Counted from the stretch's first letter, positions 6,735 through 13,668 are shown. The stretch is DNA of 14,040 bases from Anaerolineae bacterium (GCA_020433785.1 JAGRCC010000573.1:1-14040); one strand, 5' to 3'. The notes: generated from the sequence alone by a model not told the origin. Made by a program: numbers and translations.

Positions 6735-7223
6735 CTACTTCCGTTCTTTGAGTACTCGCCGTAAATTTTCTTCCATATCCGGCGCTAGTGAGGTATGATA
6801 GATTTCGCCTTTGAAAGGCTTTAGAGCGGCAATGGCTGCTTCCGGAGCGGCTTCACGGACAATAATAAAGAGCGCTGAGTTGTCGGGCCCTAACGATTCG
6901 GCCACTTCATTAACAAAACTTTTTTGGATACCGAGATCGGTCATGGCCCCAATAGCGGCCCCACCGGCAACCCCGGCGATAAGCCCGGACAGGGGAAAGA
7001 AGAGTCCTCCCAGCAGCAGCCCAATCGCTCCGCCGGCGACAGCGCCAATTTTGACACCCCGGTCCACCTGGTTTTTAACGTGAATTTTTCCGTCGGCATC
7101 CTTGACCACCACCGCCGAGTCATCCAGGCTTATTTGACCTTGGTTTTCCACTCGCTTGATGGCCTCACGGACTTGACCGGCTTCATCCGCATTGTCAAAT
7201 GTGATTACGATTAAACTGGGCAT
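6735..7223 (-). CDS. DUF1269 domain protein with glycine-rich membrane hairpin
   Basis: A 162-residue DUF1269-family protein (PF06897), function not established. The N-terminal part (1-52) has a ferredoxin-like feel (MPSLIVITFDNADEAGQVRE, later DDSAVVVKDADGKIHVK). A glycine-zipper hydrophobic hairpin lies at about 57-95 (GAVAGGAIGLLLGGLFFPLS, then GLIAGVAGGAAIGAM). A soluble part follows (96-162) with DNSALFIIVRE. ATG at 7223 has AAAGGAG about seven bases upstream. It is the first gene of the minus-strand series ending at 2338, followed 57 bases later by the response regulator start. Its 5' gap of 141 bases contains a palindromic repeat (7293-7357), and a 6-bp inverted pair GGGCTA/TAGCCC at 7258-7288 that might be an operator, although this is weak. 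Confidence 0.88.
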   Translation of the reverse strand: MPSLIVITFDNADEAGQVREAIKRVENQGQISLDDSAVVVKDADGKIHVKNQVDRGVKIGAVAGGAIGLLLGGLFFPLSGLIAGVAGGAAIGAMTDLGIQKSFVNEVAESLGPDNSALFIIVREAAPEAAIAALKPFKGEIYHTSLAPDMEENLRRVLKERK

Positions 7224-7292
7224 GATTGTCTCCTTTGACTAAAAATCCGTTGAAATCGGGCTATTCTATTCTATGACAAAATTAGCCCACCG

Positions 7293-7357
7293 ACATCGAC
7301 TATCCGGTGAGTTTCTTGTTCGGACGGATGACCTAAGTTGGGTTGGGTCATTTGTCC
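7293..7357. repeat. Palindromic repeat family A, truncated copy
   Basis: The left outer arm ACATCGACTATCCGGTGAGTTT (first 20 bases 7293-7312) matches both arms of the copy at 8312-8405 with few differences. The inner hairpin GGACGGATGACCTAA (7322-7336) pairs with TTGGGTCATTTGTCC (7343-7357) around a 6-base loop; its three non-Watson-Crick positions are all G-U on the plus-strand RNA. The expected right outer arm is missing and is replaced by the 3' end of the YihY-like gene (stop at 7365-7367). Confidence 0.75.
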
Positions 7358-7364
7358 TAGTGGT

Positions 7365-8279
7365 TTATTTATGAATTTCTGAGGTATAACCCGTTATAAT
7401 AAACATCGCATCCGCATGGGGGACAATGGGCTTGCCAAATTTGGCGGCATACAACAGCGTAAATTTGGCCCCAAAGAGAAATATCCAGGTGCAGTAATAA
7501 ACCCACAATAAAAAAGCAATGAGCGAACCGGCAGCGCCATAAATGGAAGCCCAAACGCTGTAGCTCAAATACAGGCCGACGGTGTACCCACCCAACCAGA
7601 ATAAAACAGCGGTCACTCCGGCGCCAAACCACACGTCCCGCCAGCGGATCGACGCTTGGGGTAGTGTTTTGAAAATAAGGGCAAAGATAATCACATAAAT
7701 AATAGGCGAGGCGATCAATCGAGCCATCGGCACCACCTTGGCTACATATTGCATCACGGTCTCAAAATATGTGGCCGGCAGGGCCGCCCAGAGGGCATTG
7801 AGCAGCAGCGCCCCCAGCACAAAAAAGCCAACCGTCAAAACCGCTGCCGCCGACAGAAGATGCGTTTTGACCATCGTAATGAGACTCTGGTGCAGCGACT
7901 CTCCTCTCGCCGCGATGCCCCACATGGCATTGAGCGACCGGCGTAGCTCTCGAAACACGGAAGAGGCGCCATACAACAGAAACACGAGGCTAATCCCTGT
8001 GGCCACGCTGCTCGACAAAAACCCCTGACTATTTTTGATAATATCCTGAACAACAATAGCGCCCGCGCTACCGATGACGTTATCGATAGTGGTCACAATT
8101 CTGCCTTCGACGGCCGCCTGACTAAATAACTGCGTGGCGATGACCATCGAGATGATGAGCAAAGGAGCCAGGGAAAAAATGGTGTAGTAAGCCAACGCCG
8201 CGGCATACAAAGCCGCATCACTCCAAAACCAGGCAATGATGCTTACTTTGAATAAGTCAAGAACCGCTTTGGGCCGCAT
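7365..8279 (-). CDS. YihY/BrkB-like integral membrane protein
   Basis: A polytopic membrane protein of the YihY/virulence factor BrkB family (PF03631), 304 residues from the chosen start and usual for the family. Diagnostic features are the N-terminal LYAAALAYYTIFSLAPLLII, the motif LYGASSVFRELRRSLNAMWG and the C-terminal GAAGSLIAFLLWVYYCTWIF leading into LFGAKFTLLYA. About six membrane helices are visible. Members were once called ribonuclease BN in error; the actual role is unknown. The start is uncertain: ATG at 8279 (MRPKAVLDLF) fits the length of the family N-terminus, while an in-frame ATG at 8315 would add 12 residues and lies inside the terminal arm of a palindromic repeat. Neither has a clear ribosome binding site. 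The gene is bracketed by two copies of that repeat and lies 141 bases ahead of the DUF1269 gene on the same strand. Confidence 0.88.
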   Translation of the reverse strand: MRPKAVLDLFKVSIIAWFWSDAALYAAALAYYTIFSLAPLLIISMVIATQLFSQAAVEGRIVTTIDNVIGSAGAIVVQDIIKNSQGFLSSSVATGISLVFLLYGASSVFRELRRSLNAMWGIAARGESLHQSLITMVKTHLLSAAAVLTVGFFVLGALLLNALWAALPATYFETVMQYVAKVVPMARLIASPIIYVIIFALIFKTLPQASIRWRDVWFGAGVTAVLFWLGGYTVGLYLSYSVWASIYGAAGSLIAFLLWVYYCTWIFLFGAKFTLLYAAKFGKPIVPHADAMFIITGYTSEIHK

Positions 8280-8311
8280 GATAATGATTTTACGCCAAAA
8301 CAACCGTCGAG

Positions 8312-8405
8312 ACATCGGTTGTCTGGCGAGTTTACCCCTTGGACGAATGACCCAACTAAGAACGGGCCAATCGTCTAATTGCCAAACTCACCGGATAACC
8401 GATGT
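8312..8405. repeat. Palindromic repeat family A, complete copy
   Basis: A 94-base near-palindrome. The 22-base terminal arms (8312-8333, ACATCGGTTGTCTGGCGAGT...; 8384-8405, AAACTCACCGGATAACCGAT...) agree at 19 of 22 positions. Two of the three differences become G-U pairs in plus-strand RNA. An inner pair, TTGGACGAATGACCC (8339-8353) and GGGCCAATCGTCTAA (8364-8378), is less perfect. There is no coding capacity and no clear target-site duplication. It has the architecture of a miniature inverted-repeat element or large hairpin and lies between the divergent YihY-like and kinase-like genes. Confidence 0.8.
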
Positions 8406-8481
8406 GTTTACGACGTTGCTGCCTTACAATGAGAATCGCAGAAGATCCAGACTGGTCCCCCACAGCTTCCGTGAGGTCTTT

Positions 8482-9351
8482 ATGGCAAACCTACTCGACT
8501 ATAAATACCAACTTCAAGAACTCATCGGTCAGAGTGACCGAAATTTGGTTTATAAAGCCTATGAGTCGGCCATGAAACGGGAAGTGGCTATAAAATATCT
8601 ATCCCCGGGGGCCAGTCCGGACCCGGCGGCTGTCCAACAGTTCTGCCAGGAAATGCAACAGATTGCCGGCCTCAGCGATCCCCATATTCTCTCCGTTTAT
8701 GAGTACGGCTTGGAAGAGGATCGCCTCTATTTAGTCACCCCTTACATTCCCGGAGCAACGCTCCAAGAGCGAATGTATCAGTTTTACCCGCTTGAAAGGG
8801 CTACTCGGCTGGTTCAAGCCCTGGCCGGCGCTCTGGAATATGTGCATGATCAGGGTATTGTTCATGGCAACCTCAAACCCTCCAACATTCTGCTTGATGA
8901 AGATGAGCAGCCCCTTTTAACCGATTTTGGGGCATTTCAAAAAATCGGTATGCACGGTGGTTTGGTTAGCCCTTATCAAAGTCCGGAGCAGGCTCGGGGC
9001 GACCCGATCGATGCCAGAACCGATGTTTATACGTTGGGCGTGCTGCTCCACGAGATGCTCATCGGGCAGCGGCCCAGAGGAGCCCGCCTCAGCCCCCACC
9101 TGCAGCGCCCGGACCTGCCGCTCGAAGTCGAACAGATCATCCTGACGGCGATGGCTGAAAATCCACGCCAACGCTTTCAATCGGTTAGGGAGATGAACCA
9201 GGCGCTCGATTCAGTTATGCAGGGGGAAACAGGCGCAACGCTGCCGCCGGTGACGGCTAAACCATTTTGGCAAACCATTCCCTGGTGGGTCTATGCCTTG
9301 GCCGGGGTTGTGGCTGTATTGATCGCTGCGGTTTTGGTTTTTTCATGGTAG
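8482..9351 (+). CDS. Tail-anchored Ser/Thr kinase homologue, probable pseudokinase
   Basis: A bacterial eukaryotic-type protein kinase fold of 289 residues. Retained features: the ATP lysine K38 in REVAIKYL, the helix-C glutamate E57, DFG at 148-150 (LLTDFGAF), SPYQSPEQA in place of the APE region, and DARTDVYTLGVLLHEMLIGQ. Two features are damaged. The glycine loop reads IGQSDRNLVYKA instead of GxGxxG. The catalytic HRD reads HGN (VHGNLKPSNILL), with the catalytic aspartate replaced by Asn130 (codon 8869-8871). The remaining loop asparagine N135 is present. One membrane helix (268-289) ends the protein with no extracytoplasmic domain, unlike PknB-type receptors. ATG at 8482 follows GAGG by six bases; the reading frame is open back to 8236 but that part is palindromic repeat and looks non-coding. 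A -10-like TACAAT lies at 8425-8430 without a clear -35. It reads divergently from the YihY-like gene. Confidence 0.9.
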   Translation: MANLLDYKYQLQELIGQSDRNLVYKAYESAMKREVAIKYLSPGASPDPAAVQQFCQEMQQIAGLSDPHILSVYEYGLEEDRLYLVTPYIPGATLQERMYQFYPLERATRLVQALAGALEYVHDQGIVHGNLKPSNILLDEDEQPLLTDFGAFQKIGMHGGLVSPYQSPEQARGDPIDARTDVYTLGVLLHEMLIGQRPRGARLSPHLQRPDLPLEVEQIILTAMAENPRQRFQSVREMNQALDSVMQGETGATLPPVTAKPFWQTIPWWVYALAGVVAVLIAAVLVFSW

Positions 9352-9406
9352 TGAGGTAGCCTAGAATATAGTACTCCACATTGGCTATCCGTTTGGAGGT
9401 CTGTAT

Positions 9407-10492
9407 TCAATAGTTGTTATCGGTTTGGTGCATACCATAGTCTTGGGTCTGTTTCCGGGCATTTATTATTACTGCCGTAAATGGCGCTGCCAGGGTCGCT
9501 CCCAGTGCGCCAAACAAGATACCCCCGCCCAGCGTTGTTAGCAGCGTAACAATCGGGTTCATTTCAAGCTTGCCACTGGCCACGGTAACGGCAACAACTG
9601 GTCCCACGACGTTCTGCATGATGACAATTGTCGCAAGGATAATAGCCGCATCGGCCACACCGCCGGCGCCCAGAGCCACCAGAGCGGCAAAAGCTCCGGA
9701 TATAATAGCCCCCAGATAGGGGATGTAAGCGGTGGCCATTGTTATCAAGGCCACCGGCACGGCCAGCGGCAGATCCAGCAACCACATCATGAACCCGACC
9801 GCGACCGCCACGGGCAGATTGGATATAGTCAGGGCGTAAAAGTAGATGCGCATGGCCGAGGTAGCCAAGGCCACCAGGCTGGTGCCCAATTCTGCCGGGA
9901 GACCCAAATGGCGACCAACCCAACCGGTAACATTGTGCCAGTCGGCAAGTAGGTAAAATAACAGAAAAAAGGCGGTAAAAGCACCCATAAAAAGGCTCAT
10001 AATCCCTGAAAAACTTGAAAACACAAATGATGTCAGGCCCGAAGCCAACCTTGGCAGAGCACCCACTGCCCTTGTCCGAATTTCCGCAATCGTTTCGGCG
10101 GTCACGTCCAGATTTGACATGGTGGCAAGCTGCGTCAGTCCGGCTGTAAGCTGGGTCACCATTTCCCCACTCTGGCTATAAATGCTGACTATCGTAAGCC
10201 AGGCCACGCCGATGCACACGGCCATCACCAGTAAGATGACCAGCAGGCTGCCGATGGTGCGGCTCACTCGGTGTGCTGCCAGGAAATCTACCAAAGGATA
10301 GCAGAGCATCCCCACTATCACGGCAATGACCAAGGGCACAAACAGTCCGGAAATGGTCCCTAAAAAAGCAACGATAGCAATGACGAAAAGAATAATCCCC
10401 AGATAAAGCCAGCTGCGAGTGCCCCACCTTCGCAGTCCAAGTGATATACCATCTACGACTGTATCTTTTTGGTTCAATGATTGGCTTTTCAT
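9407..10492 (-). CDS. AI-2E family transporter (second copy)
   Basis: A 361-residue permease of the AI-2E family, paralogous to the protein encoded at 3957-5279 but without its long polar N-terminus and basic C-terminus. Two N-terminal helices (about 30-47 and 49-68), a helix near 77-102, a mid amphipathic region and a C-terminal bundle are visible. The family motif reads AYIPYLGAIISGAFAALVAL, and the last membrane stretch is GGILFGALGATLAAPFTAVI. Transport substrate is unknown. ATG at 10492 has only a weak AAGG nine bases upstream, but it overlaps the stop of an 11-codon leader ORF that has a strong ribosome binding site, so initiation may be coupled. It lies 168 bases after the SulP gene on the same strand and converges on the kinase-like gene 55 bases away. 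Confidence 0.9.
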   Translation of the reverse strand: MKSQSLNQKDTVVDGISLGLRRWGTRSWLYLGIILFVIAIVAFLGTISGLFVPLVIAVIVGMLCYPLVDFLAAHRVSRTIGSLLVILLVMAVCIGVAWLTIVSIYSQSGEMVTQLTAGLTQLATMSNLDVTAETIAEIRTRAVGALPRLASGLTSFVFSSFSGIMSLFMGAFTAFFLLFYLLADWHNVTGWVGRHLGLPAELGTSLVALATSAMRIYFYALTISNLPVAVAVGFMMWLLDLPLAVPVALITMATAYIPYLGAIISGAFAALVALGAGGVADAAIILATIVIMQNVVGPVVAVTVASGKLEMNPIVTLLTTLGGGILFGALGATLAAPFTAVIINARKQTQDYGMHQTDNNY

Positions 10493-10524
10493 ACCACATT
10501 TACCTTGATAGATATCTTTGTCAA
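10489..10524 (-). CDS. Possible 11-residue leader peptide overlapping the AI-2E start
   Basis: A TTG at 10524 sits seven bases after a perfect AAAGGAG (10538-10532), the best ribosome binding site in this gap. It opens a short frame (MTKISIKVNVV) whose TGA (10491-10489) overlaps the ATG of the AI-2E gene as ATGA. This is the classic geometry for translational coupling by termination and reinitiation. Alternatively the TTG is the true permease start and one indel, real or from assembly, has shifted the frame; either reading explains why the strong site is not next to the ATG. Confidence 0.4.
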   Translation of the reverse strand: MTKISIKVNVV

Positions 10525-10621
10525 GGTTTCTCTCCTTTGATTCACTTTGTTTCTTACGGTCAAAATCTAAGAATATTGCGGTTAGATGTATCCTTATTTT
10601 GACAAGTTCATAAGGGAAATC

Positions 10622-10636
10622 AAGGGTGTCTCCCTT
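10622..10636 (-). terminator. Weak hairpin downstream of the SulP gene
   Basis: AAGGG-TGTCT-CCCTT forms a 5-bp stem about 25 bases beyond the SulP stop. On the minus strand it is followed by GATTT and no real T-run. It may be a weak terminator between SulP and the second AI-2E gene; the remaining gap (10525-10660) shows no other clear signal. Confidence 0.2.
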
Positions 10637-10660
10637 CGAATGATGGGCTACAAGTGTAGA

Positions 10661-12379
10661 TTACTCCTCGATCAAGACGGCATCGCTGCCCGTTTCTACT
10701 GTGGAGTGGCGAGTAGACAGCCAGGTCTGGGCCGCTGCCAGGGCCTTCTCAGTTGAAGCAAACAACTGAGCTTCGGCCAGGAAAATATTCTCTATTCCCA
10801 GGCGCTCTACTGCCTCAGCTTTTTTTAGGATTTCTATAAATTCATCCTCAACCCCGGAGAACATCAGTTTATTCCCGGCGGCGGTCAGTTGATGATGATA
10901 TTTAACAAGCCAATTCACCCCGGTAAGGCTGGACAGGCGCCGATCACGGGCTCGCAGGATAACGACGGCATTCACGGCCTCGTCTGGCGCGGGTAGCAAC
11001 TCATCGAAGGAATAGACTGAGGCAAAAAAGAGATTGCCGCGGATTTCGATAATGGTGACCTGATTGGAGGGTAATGTTGCCGGCAGAGGGCTTTCGAACC
11101 ACTTGCCGTCTTTATCATGGACCAGCGTGACGACCTTAAATTGCCCCGCTGATACAAACGTGTAAAGCAGCAATGACAGGATAACCCCGGTGAAAATGGC
11201 GACGGTCAGATCCGTGAACACCCCCACCAGGATAGTAATGATAGCCACAAGGGTATTCAGCCGCGACACCTGCCAGGCTTCGATCAGCTCGGCGCCTTCC
11301 TTGAGCATAACTTCCAAACCGATCACGATCAGCAGCGCGGCCAGCCCCGGCATGGGGATCAACTCGGCGTAACCGCCAAACAGGACCAGGGTAACGGCCA
11401 GCAAGACCCCGCTGTAAACGCCCCCCCAGCGACTCAGCGCCCCGCCGCTGCGGTTGATGCCGGTGCGCGAGAGCGAGCCGCTGGCCGGCATTCCCTGAAA
11501 AAACGACCCCACCAGATTCGCTAATCCCTGGCTGGCAAAATCTTTCGACATATCCGAACGTGACCCGTCCCGGTTAGGGAAGGCAGCGGCGATGCCGGAG
11601 CTTTCGGCCAACCCAACGACCGCGGCCGCGATCGCGCCTGAAATCAAAGCCGGGATCAGGCTGAAGTCGGGCAGCACCGGTTTGGGCAGGGCGGCTAACC
11701 CCCGGGGAACCGTCGCGATATCGCCCACCAATTCAACGCGTTCCCAGCCGATCAGCACCACAAAGAGCGTTGCCAACAGGATGATGGCAATATCGGCCCA
11801 TTTCTTAAATGGCGATCGCTTCAGCAGCAGCAGGACGAGGATCGAACCGAAGCCTACAACCGCGGCGGGCACGTTCCAACTGCCGGCGTGCAGGGTGATG
11901 TCTATGGCTTTAAACAGCTTATTCGTCTCCAGTGTCGAAGCATAGCCTACCAGATCTTTGTACTGCCCCAGAATGATCAGCAGGGCCGTGGCGAAGATAA
12001 AACCGCTCATCACCTCCCGCGAAACGTAACGGATCACCCCGCCCAGCTTAAACCGGCCCAGCCCGAACATAATCACACCGGTCATCAAGGTCAGGGTGAA
12101 CAGCGCCCGAACGGGATCGGCATCCTCGCCTAGCCCGAGCAACTGCTCGCCCGCCACCAGCGCCATAGCGTTGGTCAGCGTCACGATCAGCAGCGAGGTA
12201 CTGGCCGTCAACGAGGCCACGATCGTCGTCACAATGCCGGTGTACAGGCCATAGATGGGATTCACGCCGGCGACCAGCGCATACGCCATCCCTTCCGGGA
12301 TGCTAACCAGGGCCACCGTCAAGCCCGCGCCCAAATCCGGGCCCAAGGTTTCTTTATTGAACTTGAGTGATTCCAACAT
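10661..12379 (-). CDS. SulP family anion transporter with STAS domain
   Basis: A SulP/SLC26-type inner-membrane anion permease of 572 residues. The membrane domain (about 12-410) starts with LGAGLTVALVSIPEGMAYAL and PIYGLYTG, which mark the family; ALVAGVNP lies between them. Later come ASQGLANLVGSFFQGMPASG and SLSRTGINRSGG, equivalent to the conserved GSFF...S.SR segment. The C-terminal STAS domain (about 450-560) contains VTIIEIRGNLFFASVYSFDE and VVILRARDRRLSSLTGVNWL. Candidate substrates are sulfate, bicarbonate or other anions; the sequence does not decide. ATG at 12379 has GGAG six bases upstream; a start at 12457 would overlap the preceding HAD gene and add residues unlike the family. 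It follows the HAD gene by 46 bases, so the two are probably co-transcribed. Confidence 0.93.
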   Translation of the reverse strand: MLESLKFNKETLGPDLGAGLTVALVSIPEGMAYALVAGVNPIYGLYTGIVTTIVASLTASTSLLIVTLTNAMALVAGEQLLGLGEDADPVRALFTLTLMTGVIMFGLGRFKLGGVIRYVSREVMSGFIFATALLIILGQYKDLVGYASTLETNKLFKAIDITLHAGSWNVPAAVVGFGSILVLLLLKRSPFKKWADIAIILLATLFVVLIGWERVELVGDIATVPRGLAALPKPVLPDFSLIPALISGAIAAAVVGLAESSGIAAAFPNRDGSRSDMSKDFASQGLANLVGSFFQGMPASGSLSRTGINRSGGALSRWGGVYSGVLLAVTLVLFGGYAELIPMPGLAALLIVIGLEVMLKEGAELIEAWQVSRLNTLVAIITILVGVFTDLTVAIFTGVILSLLLYTFVSAGQFKVVTLVHDKDGKWFESPLPATLPSNQVTIIEIRGNLFFASVYSFDELLPAPDEAVNAVVILRARDRRLSSLTGVNWLVKYHHQLTAAGNKLMFSGVEDEFIEILKKAEAVERLGIENIFLAEAQLFASTEKALAAAQTWLSTRHSTVETGSDAVLIEE

Positions 12380-12425
12380 AAATGTCTCCAGAGTAAATGG
12401 GCCAGGCCTGCCCCATGAATTGGGC

Positions 12426-13361
12426 TTATTCTTTAGGAAATACCACTTCAAAATCATTCTTCATACTGACGATTGTCCAGCCATTTGTTTGCGCTTTTTC
12501 CAAGACCTGCTCCGCACCGCTAACATAATCAAATTCTCGCTCGGCATCGTCGTGCAACACCAGCAGCCGCAGCGCCGGCCTTGACGTGTCACCGGTAAAG
12601 TTCATCATCGGCAAATCACCGTTGGAGTTACCAGCGGCCAGGATCGGCCGGCGACCGATGACATTCCAGATCTGGATCGGCTTGCCATGCCCATCATCGA
12701 TAACATCCAATTGGGCTTGCTGCACGATGGCACTCCGGCCTTCATCTTCAACATAACGGTAGGCGACGGTACTGCCGATAACGCGCTCCCGGGGTATGCC
12801 ATACAGGTCAGCGGCAAAGCCACGCATGAAGTCGCGCCCGCCGCCCGACACAATATAATTGGTGAAGCCGTTGTCTTCAAGGTACCGCAGCAGTTCCAGC
12901 ATGGGCTGATAAATGCAGTTGCGATAGAGCAAGCCCAGACTTGGATGATGTTCGCGCTCGATAAACGCCTTGGCCTCGGTTTCGATCTCCTCGGGGGGCC
13001 GGCCTTCGGATACGGAGAGAATCCCACCCAGCAATACGTGTAGATCGCTGTCGTCGCCCTGATAATGTTTGGTCATGGCCCCGCCGAGCCAGGCGTAGTC
13101 CTTCTCCCAAACGGCTTTCCACGGCTGTTTTGTGCGCAGCGACGGGTCATCTTTCGCCAGAACGGCCATCTTGCGCAGCAGATGGTCGAGCTGGATATAC
13201 ATCGGCTTTTCGCACCACAGGGTGCCATCGTTGTCAAGAGTGGCAATACGTTCGGCGGGCGGGACGTAATGTGGCCCGTTTTCATCGGTCACAGCGGCGA
13301 CAAAATCACATATCGCCTGTTTGGTTGGGGTATCGCGCCAGGACGGCAGTGGATCGGTCAC
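12426..13361 (-). CDS. HAD superfamily hydrolase (phosphoserine-phosphatase-like)
   Basis: A soluble HAD-fold phosphatase of 311 residues with no signal peptide. Motif I is IATLDNDGTLWCEKP, with the nucleophile aspartate and the acid/base aspartate two residues later. Motif II is the serine in NYIVSGGGRDFM. Motif IV is ILAAGNSNGDLPMM, supplying the Mg2+ aspartate. A long insertion between motifs I and II forms a helical cap that could select the substrate; C-terminal NGWTIVSMKNDFEVVFP is typical of the subgroup. The substrate is unknown. The start is GTG at 13361, chosen because GAGGAGG lies eight bases upstream and the protein then begins MTDPLPSW; the longer open frame to 13517 runs through a hairpin repeat. 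It leads a series with the SulP gene 46 bases downstream. Confidence 0.9.
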   Translation of the reverse strand: MTDPLPSWRDTPTKQAICDFVAAVTDENGPHYVPPAERIATLDNDGTLWCEKPMYIQLDHLLRKMAVLAKDDPSLRTKQPWKAVWEKDYAWLGGAMTKHYQGDDSDLHVLLGGILSVSEGRPPEEIETEAKAFIEREHHPSLGLLYRNCIYQPMLELLRYLEDNGFTNYIVSGGGRDFMRGFAADLYGIPRERVIGSTVAYRYVEDEGRSAIVQQAQLDVIDDGHGKPIQIWNVIGRRPILAAGNSNGDLPMMNFTGDTSRPALRLLVLHDDAEREFDYVSGAEQVLEKAQTNGWTIVSMKNDFEVVFPKE

Positions 13362-13380
13362 TGTGAAACCTCCTCGTATA

Positions 13381-13464
13381 AAATAAAAACCTGGAGCGTC
13401 AAAGTTTACTTTGACCCTAACCCGGATGACAAAGCAAACTTCGTCGCTCCAATAAATTTTTATT
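13381..13464 (-). promoter_or_regulatory. Long hairpin with T-rich flank ahead of the HAD gene (attenuator or terminator candidate)
   Basis: Arms 13393-13415 and 13428-13450 (23 bases, 12-base loop) pair at 19 Watson-Crick positions. On the minus-strand RNA two further positions are G-U pairs, whereas on the plus strand those are A-C. The arms extend imperfectly into A/T-rich flanks sharing AATAAAAA. In the HAD direction the stem is followed by TTTTTATTTTATA and then at once by the GAGGAGG ribosome binding site. It looks like a Rho-independent terminator for the LURP-one gene or an attenuator for HAD-SulP, although it may also be a dispersed repeat. Confidence 0.55.
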
Positions 13465-13473
13465 GTCGTTGTC

Positions 13474-13487
13474 GTCTCAATCGAGAC
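13474..13487. repeat. Short hairpin repeat, copy 2 (GTCTCAATCGAGAC)
   Basis: GTCTC-AATC-GAGAC is a perfect 5-bp stem and the exact reverse complement of the 14-mer at 1146-1159. It sits between the long hairpin upstream of the HAD gene and the nested inverted repeat next to the LURP-one gene. Confidence 0.65.
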
Positions 13488-13541
13488 TGTCCAACTCCCT
13501 ATACAAACCAAGTTCAAAAACTAAAGTGGGTGATATTACCC

Positions 13542-13667
13542 CCTAGTACACCATGGCGTAAGTAACAACTCAATAGTTCGTAGTAACCGCTTTAGCGATG
13601 TTGCTTACCGAAACGGCTAAAGCCATTACTACGAACTGGGGGGCTATTTATGCCTCAGTGCACTAGG
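13542..13667. repeat. Nested inverted repeat next to the LURP-one gene
   Basis: Inner arms AGTTCGTAGTAACCGCTTTA (from 13575) and CTAAAGCCATTACTACGAAC (to 13636) agree at about 20 of 22 positions. Outer short arms CCTAGTACACC (13542-13552) and AGTGCACTAGG (13657-13667) agree at 9 of 11. The element ends one base before the LURP-one stop codon. GTTCGTAGTAA...TTACTACGAAC repeats are familiar as dispersed intergenic elements (general knowledge). Together with the two preceding hairpins, it fills most of the 307-base gap between the HAD and LURP-one genes; no other gene is seen there. Confidence 0.7.
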
Positions 13668-13668
13668 T

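Noticed and set aside
8236..8481. Upstream extension of the kinase-like reading frame
   Set aside because: It passes through the 94-base palindrome and the antisense of the YihY-like gene; kinase similarity starts right after the ATG at 8482.
9352..9406. Bidirectional terminator between the kinase-like and second AI-2E genes
   Set aside because: Only a loose GGTAGCC/GGCTATCC pairing with a large loop is visible and there is no T-run on either strand.
10176..10499. Open frame beginning with an ATG at 10499, overlapping the second AI-2E gene
   Set aside because: It is an out-of-frame shadow of the AI-2E N-terminal region, which has proper membrane helices in the frame starting at 10492.
13362..13517. 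Longer N-terminus for the HAD protein
   Set aside because: The added residues are encoded by the hairpin repeats, and the GTG at 13361 has an excellent ribosome binding site and fits the family N-terminus.
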